Of a DNA stretch of 30,103 bases, positions 14,154-20,758 are shown piece after piece; within the stretch, counting starts at the first letter, position 1, and each line of letters starts with the position of its first letter. This DNA comes from G963674685 sp964591275 (lineage in GTDB: Bacteria > Lernaellota > Lernaellaia > JACKCT01). The notes beneath the pieces are model-generated. The model worked only from the letters and a program-made list of their open reading frames with translations, was not told where the DNA came from and searched no databases. The position numbers and the translations under genes were made by a program. The DNA is taken from contig CAZQAE010000061.1 of assembly GCA_964591275.1 (NCBI GenBank), positions 1 through 30,103 of the forward strand, read 5' to 3'.

Positions 14154-16095
14154 GGGATTTCTCCTTGTTCGGCCGGGGTTCGGACGGGGGAACATCCCGC
14201 AATGGCGAAATTTTGACGATGGCATCGTATTCGGGAGGACATGCCGTCAGACAGGAACCGCAATTCACGCATTTATCCTGCTCAACAATCTTTGTTCTTC
14301 TCTTCTCGTGCGTCCAAATGGCCTCGGTCGGGCAACTGCCGACGCAGGCGTCGCACCCGCGAGCACATTTATCCGGCAATATGTAGAAAGCCGTAAGCGC
14401 CTGGCATTCGCCCGCCGGACACTTTTGCTCCAGTATGTGCGCCTCGTATTCATGTCGAAAGAAACGCAACGTGGTCAGCACCGGATTCGCTGCGGTTTTC
14501 CCGAGATTGCACAGCGAACCAGCTTTCAGATCCTCGGCCAGGCGCTTGAGATTATCAATGTCGGCCATCTCGCCTTTGCCTTCAACGATCTTCTCCAACA
14601 GGTCCAGCATGTGCTTTGTGCCGATCCTGCAAAAAGTACACTTTCCGCAGGACTCCCGCTGGAGAAATTCCAGGAAGAAACGGGTCGTTTCCACCATGCA
14701 GTTATCCTCGTCGAGAATCACCATCCCGCCCGATCCCATCATGGATCCCGCTTCCGCAAGGGCATCGAAATCCACCGGCGTGTCCAACAAAGAAGCGGGC
14801 ACGCAGCCTCCCGAGGGTCCGCCGATCTGCACGGCTTTAAATTCCTTGCCGGATGGAACGCCTCCGCCGATGTCGAAAACCACATCGCGAAGGGTTGTTC
14901 CCATCGGGACTTCCACGAGGCCCGTATTCAGTATTTTTCCCGCCAGGGCGAAAACTGCGGTGCCTTTGCTAGCTTCCGTGCCGATGGCGGCGAACTTTTC
15001 CGGTCCCTCATCGAGGATTGCGGAAACGTTCGCAAATGTTTTCACGTTGTTGATGACGGTGGGTTTTCCCCAAAGCCCCGACTCGGCGGGAAAAGGCGGC
15101 TTGGTGCGCGGCGTGCCGCGCCTTCCTTCGATGGAGGCCAATAACGCGGTCTCTTCACCGCAAACAAACGCGCCAGCGCCCATCACCACGCGGATGTCGA
15201 AGGCGAAACCGGAACCCAGGATGTTTTCGCCCAGCAGATTCGCCGCTCGGGCGTCATCAATGGCTTTGTGAAGCCTTTCCACGGCCAATGGATATTCTGA
15301 ACGAACGTACACCCGTCCCTTCTCGGCTCCGACGGCCAAACCGCCTATCATCATCCCCGCAATAACGGCATGAGTATCGCTTTCAAGTATCGTGCGGTCC
15401 ATGAAAGCGCCGGGGTCGCCTTCGTCGGCGTTGCAGATAATGTATTTCTCGTCAGCTTGTTGCTCTTTGCAAGCGGTCCATTTTCGCCATGTCAGAAATC
15501 CGGCTCCGCCCAGTCCGCGCAGGCCGGAACTCTTGATCTGGTCGATAACATTTTCGGCGCCGAGTTCAAGGCTTTTGAAAAAACCTTCATAGGCTCCCAG
15601 CGCAATCGCCTGCCCGATGTCCCGCGGATCGTGAACTCCGCATCGTTTGAGAAGACGCCTGAGTTCATGACCATATCGCGGCGCCATACTCATCGTCGGA
15701 AAATCTTCGCCGTCTCCCAGCGCTCCGAGAAAAATATCGAAGTACGGATCTTCTTCACTAAAGAATTTTCTCACCAATCGGCGAACCTTGCCCGGATCCA
15801 AAAGATGATAAACAAAGGGCGGATACCCCGGGCGCTTCACCACGGCCATCGGTTCCGCATAGCAGTGCCCCATGCACCCGACTTCAAAAACATTGGCTTC
15901 GACGCCAAGAGCGGACAATTCATTTTTGAAAGCTTCGGTCACCGCGCCGGCGCCCGCGGCGATTCCGCAAGTGGCTGCGCCAACCATTACAGTGCTCGCC
16001 TCATCGCCCGCAATGAGGTCATAGCGCTTTTGGCTTTCATCACGCAGTGTTTTATAGGCCGCCCCGGCGGCGTCCATGTTCGGTTGAAAGCTCAT
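14140..16095 (-). CDS. NuoF/HydB-like NAD(P)H-binding flavoprotein subunit
   Basis: The 651-aa protein has the HydB layout. A thioredoxin-like [2Fe-2S] domain occupies about residues 1-115 (C43 and GCMGHC). The FMN/NADH-binding NuoF core follows with SSGLRGLGGAGF and CNADEGDPGAFMDR. The NuoF [4Fe-4S] site is C483-x2-C486-x2-C489 with C529. A C-terminal 2x[4Fe-4S] ferredoxin domain covers about residues 575-640. It oxidises or reduces NAD(P)H and passes electrons to ferredoxin-type partners. Its ATG overlaps the nuoE stop by 4 nt. Such subunits occur in HydABC, NAD-linked formate dehydrogenases and Stn-type transhydrogenases; the window does not decide which. Confidence 0.93.
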   Translation of the reverse strand: MSFQPNMDAAGAAYKTLRDESQKRYDLIAGDEASTVMVGAATCGIAAGAGAVTEAFKNELSALGVEANVFEVGCMGHCYAEPMAVVKRPGYPPFVYHLLDPGKVRRLVRKFFSEEDPYFDIFLGALGDGEDFPTMSMAPRYGHELRRLLKRCGVHDPRDIGQAIALGAYEGFFKSLELGAENVIDQIKSSGLRGLGGAGFLTWRKWTACKEQQADEKYIICNADEGDPGAFMDRTILESDTHAVIAGMMIGGLAVGAEKGRVYVRSEYPLAVERLHKAIDDARAANLLGENILGSGFAFDIRVVMGAGAFVCGEETALLASIEGRRGTPRTKPPFPAESGLWGKPTVINNVKTFANVSAILDEGPEKFAAIGTEASKGTAVFALAGKILNTGLVEVPMGTTLRDVVFDIGGGVPSGKEFKAVQIGGPSGGCVPASLLDTPVDFDALAEAGSMMGSGGMVILDEDNCMVETTRFFLEFLQRESCGKCTFCRIGTKHMLDLLEKIVEGKGEMADIDNLKRLAEDLKAGSLCNLGKTAANPVLTTLRFFRHEYEAHILEQKCPAGECQALTAFYILPDKCARGCDACVGSCPTEAIWTHEKRRTKIVEQDKCVNCGSCLTACPPEYDAIVKISPLRDVPPSEPRPNKEKSLDPD

Positions 16096-16628
16096 TGTTC
16101 ACTCTGACTTTTGTCTTCTTCAGTTTTTTCGGCTGCGATTTTTCTTGCTTCTTGCTCACGTTGAATTTGGTGCTGCAACAAGATGCCGTCCACCCTGGTG
16201 ACGGCCATCTTCGCAAAAGTTTCTTCACCGATAATCGTCACTGGGGCCAGCGTGCAGCATCCGACGCAATCCACACGATCCAAACTATATTCCTTATTCT
16301 CAGTCACTTCGCCGACATCGATGCCAAGCCTTCGCTTCCAGTGGTCAAGGATCAGCTTGCCCTGCGAAACAACGCACGCGGTTCCCAAACAGACCTTGAT
16401 GGGATATTTCCCCGGCGGCACAAAACGAAACTGGTTGTAAAAAGTCGCGACGGCGTGCACGTTGGCGGGCGACATATTCAGCCGCGCCGCGATGGATTTA
16501 CGCCCGATTTTGGGCAGATATCCGAACTTGCTCTGCAGTGCCTGCAGCGCGCCGATGAGATTCTGGTCCTTGTCATCATTGAAAAAATCGTTGACCCACT
16601 CGACAATTTCTCGTTCGTCTTCGATCAT
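16092..16628 (-). CDS. NuoE/HydC-like [2Fe-2S] subunit with charged C-terminal tail
   Basis: The 178-aa NuoE-type protein has ligands C80-x4-C85 and C121-x3-C125 in a thioredoxin-like domain. It adds a roughly 28-residue Gln/Glu/Lys-rich tail that is likely helical. It partners the NuoF encoded next (4-nt overlap). The N-terminus (MIEDEREIVEWVNDFF) begins at the first ATG, with only a weak AAGAAG upstream. It is a paralogue of the gene at 220-675. Its place between cooC and nuoF, inside the Wood-Ljungdahl cluster, suggests the complex supplies or balances electrons for CO2 reduction. Confidence 0.9.
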   Translation of the reverse strand: MIEDEREIVEWVNDFFNDDKDQNLIGALQALQSKFGYLPKIGRKSIAARLNMSPANVHAVATFYNQFRFVPPGKYPIKVCLGTACVVSQGKLILDHWKRRLGIDVGEVTENKEYSLDRVDCVGCCTLAPVTIIGEETFAKMAVTRVDGILLQHQIQREQEARKIAAEKTEEDKSQSEQ

Positions 16629-16696
16629 CTTCTTTTACTGTTCTCCGATCGTTTATATGAACGCGGATAAATCCACCTTTTCCAAACGATCTGCAA

Positions 16697-17458
16697 CTAT
16701 TTTGCCTCTTTCGCCAATTTTTCGACCAGTTCAGCAACCGCGCTAACTACCGGATCGTCATCGGGAAGCTCAAAGACGGATTTCCCGAGGGCGTCATTTT
16801 CAGCAACAACGTTGCTCGCCGGAATGACATAAAACAAATCCAGGCCGCTGGCCTCGATAATATCATTCAATGGAGAAATGTCGGCGGGGGCGCGATTGAT
16901 AATGAGGCCCATCTTCCGCACATCAAGCTTGAGTCCCTGCGCAACTTCGCGTATTCGAGCGGCCGCCTTCACGGATTTTTGCGAGTATTCGGCGACCAGC
17001 AACAAGGTATCGATACGGCGTGAGGTGCGTCGGCTTATGTGCTCCATGCCAGCCTCATTATCCACTACCACAAAGGGATAGTTATCAACCAATTGTTCCA
17101 TGTGAGCTTTTAAAATATTGTTTACAGAACAATAACAACCAGCGCCTTCAGGGTGTCCCATCACCAGCAAGTCAATATCTTTGCTTTCAGTAATCAGAGC
17201 ATTCAGTTGCATTTCAATGACTGCCTCTTTGGGCAATCCAGCTGGCGCAGTCTGCCGATTTTTGAAATAGTTGTCAGTGAGTTCAGCTATCGTTCCCTGT
17301 TTATCCAGGCCGATTCCTTCAGCAAGGTTGTCATTGGCGTCCGCGTCGATAGCCAAAATGGGGCGACGACCCTGGGCGACCAATTGCCGAATTATAAGTG
17401 CGGCCAAAGTCGTCTTGCCGGTGCCGCCTTTGCCAGCCATAGCGATGATGTGACTCAT
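16697..17458 (-). CDS. cooC: Second CooC-type maturation ATPase
   Basis: This 253-aa P-loop ATPase (GKGGTGKTT at residues 9-17) carries the CooC metal motif C108-Y-C110 in GAGCYCSVNN and the MinD-like DNEAGMEHISRR block. The open frame extends to 17500, but I take ATG 17458 because it gives the family N-terminus (MSHIIAMAGKGG) and has AAAGAGAG upstream. CooC proteins insert Ni into CODH/ACS. This copy is far from cooS in the operon, lying between folE2 and nuoE. Its client could be AcsB or a different nickel enzyme. Confidence 0.9.
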   Translation of the reverse strand: MSHIIAMAGKGGTGKTTLAALIIRQLVAQGRRPILAIDADANDNLAEGIGLDKQGTIAELTDNYFKNRQTAPAGLPKEAVIEMQLNALITESKDIDLLVMGHPEGAGCYCSVNNILKAHMEQLVDNYPFVVVDNEAGMEHISRRTSRRIDTLLLVAEYSQKSVKAAARIREVAQGLKLDVRKMGLIINRAPADISPLNDIIEASGLDLFYVIPASNVVAENDALGKSVFELPDDDPVVSAVAELVEKLAKEAK

Positions 17459-17582
17459 GATTCTCTCTTTATGACGCACTTTAACGCGACAAGGTTTCAC
17501 TCAAACGATTTATAGCGGCTTTACATCCGCGACGACAAATGGATGTAAATAATTTGTAATTGTCCTCATATTCGGTAAAAAA

Positions 17583-18401
17583 TCATGCATGGTCAGACGA
17601 TGAAGCTTTTTCTGTCCCAACTTTTCGTTCGACACGGGCATAAGCGGAGTGATTGTGGATGGATTCAAAATTCTCAACATCCACGCTATACCAGAGAATC
17701 TGCTTTATGGACTCAAGTTTTCCCGCCACGTTGCGCACCACATCTTCGACAAAAACCGGATTGTCGAAAGCTTTTTCCGTAACGTATTTTTCGTCCTCCC
17801 GTTTGAGGATGGAATATACGTCGCACGATGCGCTTTTCTCCGCAATCTTGATAATATCCTCAATCCATATGAAATCCACAGAGCGAAAAGCAATCCGTAT
17901 CTCGCCGCGTTGGTTGTGCGCACCTCTATCGGAAATCGCCTTTGAGCAAGGACATAGCGTATTGACCGGCACGGCGACTTCAACCATAAGATCCATCTCG
18001 CCGCCGTTAAGCGATCCAGTCATGCCGCAGCGATACTCCATCATGCCTTTGGCGCCGCTGACCGGCGCTGTCTTCATCATGAAATAGGGAAACTGCACCT
18101 CCAGATGCGCGGAAGCGGCCTGCAAACGCGTGCGTATGTTGGACAGAATGTTCATAAAATTGCTCACCGAAACTTCTCCATGATACTCATCGAGAAGCTC
18201 AATGAAACGGCTCATGTGCGTGCCCTTGAAATCATGAGGCAGGTCCACGTACATGTTAAGAGTGCCAATGGTGTGCTGTTTGCCGTGGTCACGGTCCAGC
18301 ACGGTGATCGGATAGCGAATGTCCTTCACCCCGACTTTACTTATCGGGATTCCACGATCATCATTTTGACTGGCGACGTCGATCCAGTCCTCTTTGGGCA
18401 C
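17583..18401 (-). CDS. folE2: GTP cyclohydrolase FolE2 (type IB)
   Basis: The 272-aa protein converts GTP to 7,8-dihydroneopterin triphosphate, the first step to folate. Signature elements are GIPISKVGVKDIRYPI near the N-terminus, the catalytic Cys in TLCPCSKAIS (C152) and GAHNQRGEI just after. FolE2 is the metal-flexible, zinc-independent alternative to FolE. The GTG start at 18401 is preceded by a GGGGGAAG site and lies 12 bp after the metF stop. Its location inside the methyl-branch operon fits supply of the H4F carrier; pabABC (23118-26018) make the other folate precursor. Confidence 0.93.
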   Translation of the reverse strand: MPKEDWIDVASQNDDRGIPISKVGVKDIRYPITVLDRDHGKQHTIGTLNMYVDLPHDFKGTHMSRFIELLDEYHGEVSVSNFMNILSNIRTRLQAASAHLEVQFPYFMMKTAPVSGAKGMMEYRCGMTGSLNGGEMDLMVEVAVPVNTLCPCSKAISDRGAHNQRGEIRIAFRSVDFIWIEDIIKIAEKSASCDVYSILKREDEKYVTEKAFDNPVFVEDVVRNVAGKLESIKQILWYSVDVENFESIHNHSAYARVERKVGTEKASSSDHA

Positions 18402-18413
18402 GACTTCCCCCGA

Positions 18414-19268
18414 TCATTGCGCGGCTTTGAGAATGTCCGGGACGCGATCCTCTTTGCCGATGGCCATAATGTGGACGCCATCACAGATTTTTTCTTCCCG
18501 AAGCTGTTTGACCATCCTGCCACAAATGCGTATGCCGGTTTCCTGGGCCTTGCTCTTTTTCGGGCCCTTCATCTCGGCAATCAGATCCTCGGAAATGAAA
18601 ATTCCGCGTACGTTTTTGTTCATATAGCACGCCATACCGGCTGAAACCAGCAGCACAACGCCAGCCATAATTTTTGTATCGTATTTCCGAGCCTTTTTCA
18701 TGAACTCCTTGAAGTTGTCCATGTCGTATATGGCCTGTGTCTGAGTGAACTTCGCTCCGGCCTTGATCTTCTTGGCAAACTTGAGCATCTGCGGTTCAAT
18801 GGAGTCGGTTTCCGGAGTCACGACCGCGCCGGCAAACAAATCGGTAGCGCCCTTCAAATCGGCGCCGGACATGTCCTTGCCCGAGTTGAACAATCCGGCG
18901 GTCTGCAAAAGTTGCACGCTGTCCAGATCGAACACGGGCTTGCCTTCGGGATGGTCGCCGACCAAAATATAATCACCGGTCAGGCAAAGAACGTTTTTAA
19001 CGCCCAGCACATGCGCTGAAAGCAATTCCGATTGCAGTGCAAGTCGATTTCGGTCACGGCAGGTCAACTGCAGGACCGGCTCTCCACCCATCTCCTGTAT
19101 CAGGCGACAAATGGACAGCGAACTGATGCGCATCACCGAACTCTGATTGTCGGTGACGTTCAGGCCATCCACCTGATCCTTAAGAATATCAATGTGATGA
19201 AGAAGTTCCTTGATATCGGTTCCCTTGGGGAGCCGACCTCGGCTGTCACGACAAAAGCTTTTGGTCAT
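18414..19268 (-). CDS. metF: Methylenetetrahydrofolate reductase MetF, with scrambled N-terminus
   Basis: From residue 15 on, the 284-aa product is a typical acetogen/sulfate-reducer type MetF: KGTDIKELL, GLNVTDNQSSVMR, LQLTCRDRNRLALQSELL, CLTGD, KPVFDLDSVQLL and FTQTQAIYDM. It reduces methylene-H4F to methyl-H4F. Residues 4-14 read SFCRDSRGRLP. The next frame over the same bases reads AFVVTAEVGSP, matching the family's first strand. One extra A in AAAA (after codon 3) and one missing base in the following C-rich run explain this and restore frame. The lost strand carries the Glu that in E. coli MetF (Glu28) is catalytic. Either two assembly indels or real damage. The start has GAGGAG upstream and follows the metV remnant directly. 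Confidence 0.85.
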   Translation of the reverse strand: MTKSFCRDSRGRLPKGTDIKELLHHIDILKDQVDGLNVTDNQSSVMRISSLSICRLIQEMGGEPVLQLTCRDRNRLALQSELLSAHVLGVKNVLCLTGDYILVGDHPEGKPVFDLDSVQLLQTAGLFNSGKDMSGADLKGATDLFAGAVVTPETDSIEPQMLKFAKKIKAGAKFTQTQAIYDMDNFKEFMKKARKYDTKIMAGVVLLVSAGMACYMNKNVRGIFISEDLIAEMKGPKKSKAQETGIRICGRMVKQLREEKICDGVHIMAIGKEDRVPDILKAAQ

Positions 19269-19269
19269 C

Positions 19270-19443
19270 TCACGACTCCTCTCGCGCTTGCTGGTATGCC
19301 TCGTGCGTGTATTTTCCCAGCTTCGTCATAACCTGGTAATTCTTGGGCGGTTGAATTTTTTTCAGGTAATCGAGACGGCCGATTTTTTCCATCTTACGGT
19401 AGATCAAGGTCCAGGCGCAGGGCTTTTCGCTAACCGTTTCCAC
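19270..19443 (-). pseudogene. metV: metV remnant (C-terminal ~57 codons only)
   Basis: The sequence from about VETVSEKPCAWTLIYRK to the stop (with IGRLDYLKKIQPPKNY) matches the very end of MetV, the iron-sulfur partner of MetF in acetogens and sulfate reducers. The ~150 upstream residues of MetV, including its Cys-rich part, are missing. What precedes it is an HdrA-like gene start in another frame (19472-19731), with about 28 nt of unassignable junction. It lies immediately before metF, the normal metV position. Too short to function as MetV. Confidence 0.75.
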
Positions 19444-19471
19444 GGCGAAAAGAGTGGCAAATTGCGCTGCA

Positions 19472-19731
19472 ATCACCTTCAAGGCCGGTCAGTTCCGCGC
19501 CTGCTTCGACTGTGATTTTAGGATGCGATAAGGCTTTTTGCCTCAGTTCCTGGGATTGGCAGGCCCCGCATTTGGCGCAACGATCAGTCGCCATGCAGAT
19601 CCATTCGTCGGCGTGCCCTCCAAATTCATTCTTACGCTCAACGATAGTGGCCGAATACCCCATATCAGGGCGCTCGTCAGTCCGGCCACTTCGGAACCCA
19701 GAACGATTATATCGTTAGCACTTGAAGGCAT
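19472..19731 (-). pseudogene. hdrA: HdrA-like FAD oxidoreductase remnant (N-terminus only, frameshifted)
   Basis: From ATG 19731 (GGAGGGGAA upstream) the frame reads a Rossmann start, DIIVLGSEVAGLTSAL, then loses sense. Another frame continues with MGYSATIVERKNEFGG, DEWICMATDRCAKCGAC and GAELTGLEGD, the usual N-terminal FAD/[4Fe-4S] region of HdrA-like proteins. A few residues between the two parts are missing. The dinucleotide loop also has Glu in place of the second Gly (GSEVAG). Homology ends at about 19472, where several hundred residues of a normal HdrA should follow. It looks like one end of a large deletion whose other end lies in metV. MetF-MetV-Hdr associations are known from Moorella. 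Confidence 0.72.
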
Positions 19732-19796
19732 TTCCCCTCCGTTTGAACGAAAACATTTTGTTCTGAAGGCAGTAATTTTCCCGAACCACCCAATAT

Positions 19797-20681
19797 CTAT
19801 TTCTGGATGGTCAATTTGGCCGCTTTGACCGTGTTTTTCAAAAGCATCGTGATCGTCATGGGTCCGACGCCACCGGGCACGGGTGTGATTTTGCCGGCCA
19901 CTTCTTTGGCTTCAGAGAAATTCACGTCCCCGACCAGCTTGGCCTTGCCGGATTCGGTCATACCAATGCGATTGACGCCCACGTCGATAACCGTAGCGCC
20001 AGGTTTGATCATATCGCCGGTGACCGCATTGGGCACGCCCGCCGCGACGATAAGAATATCGGCTCGCTTGGTGTGGGAGGCCATATCTTTCGTGCGGGTG
20101 TGGCAAACGGTAACGGTGGAGTTAGCCCCAACGCGTTTTTGGATCATCATGATCGAAATCGGCTTGCCGACGATGTTGCTGCGACCAACCACGACCACTT
20201 CGGCGCCCGACGTTTCGGTTCCAGAACGAATAATCAGTTCCTGAATACCTGCCGGGGTGCATGGCGGAAAGACGTCCTCGCCAATGACCAAACGTCCGAC
20301 GTTGACCGGATGGAATCCGTCAACATCCTTGTCCGGGTTAATGGCGTACAACACCTTGTTGGAGTCGATATGCTTGGGCAACGGCAACTGAACCAGAATG
20401 CCGTTTATTTTTGGATCATTGTTTAACTCGTCAACGAGTTTCAGAAGGTCTTCCTCGGTAGTATCAGCGGGGATGCTGTGCTGATAACTGTTGACGCCGA
20501 TCTGCTCGCAGCCCCTGCCCTTGGCCGTCACGTAGGAAACCGAGGCGGGATCTTCGCCGACCAGCACAGTCGCCAGTCCGGGAACCACGCCGTGTTTTTC
20601 CTTCAGTTCGGCTACTTCCTCCTTCAACTCTGCCCGAATCGCCGCCGCAACATCTTTTCCGCTGATAATTTCCGCCGCCAT
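19797..20681 (-). CDS. folD: Bifunctional methylenetetrahydrofolate dehydrogenase / methenyltetrahydrofolate cyclohydrolase
   Basis: The 294-aa FolD interconverts formyl-, methenyl- and methylene-H4F. Motifs seen are VGEDPASVSYVTAKGRGCEQIG (with the catalytic Lys), LVQLPLPKHID, NPDKDVDGFHPVNVGRL, PCTPAGI, VVGRSNIVGKP and PVPGGVGPMTI. The open frame starts at 20723, but ATG 20681 gives the family start (MAAEIISGKDVAAAIR) and has AAGGAGAAGG upstream; the longer frame would begin inside the intergenic hairpin. It follows fhs in pathway order. NADP versus NAD specificity cannot be read safely here. Confidence 0.96.
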   Translation of the reverse strand: MAAEIISGKDVAAAIRAELKEEVAELKEKHGVVPGLATVLVGEDPASVSYVTAKGRGCEQIGVNSYQHSIPADTTEEDLLKLVDELNNDPKINGILVQLPLPKHIDSNKVLYAINPDKDVDGFHPVNVGRLVIGEDVFPPCTPAGIQELIIRSGTETSGAEVVVVGRSNIVGKPISIMMIQKRVGANSTVTVCHTRTKDMASHTKRADILIVAAGVPNAVTGDMIKPGATVIDVGVNRIGMTESGKAKLVGDVNFSEAKEVAGKITPVPGGVGPMTITMLLKNTVKAAKLTIQK

Positions 20682-20707
20682 AACCTTCTCCTTGGTGAAA
20701 TCGGTTT

Positions 20708-20740
20708 TTCGGGCGTCCATCAAAACGACAGACGCCCGAA
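20708..20740 (-). promoter_or_regulatory. Perfect 10-bp hairpin between fhs and folD
   Basis: TTCGGGCGTC (20708-20717) pairs exactly with GACGCCCGAA (20731-20740) around a 13-nt loop. It begins 18 nt after the fhs stop and ends about 26 nt before the folD ATG. No U-tract follows on the minus strand, so an mRNA-stabilising or processing element is more likely than a terminator. Confidence 0.45.
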
Positions 20741-20758
20741 GTGAATGACGTATTTAGT

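Noticed and set aside
13708..15144. 478-aa plus-strand open frame opposite nuoF and the NuoG-like gene
   Set aside because: Ser/Arg/Pro-rich with no motifs, antisense to well-conserved genes; a codon-bias shadow.
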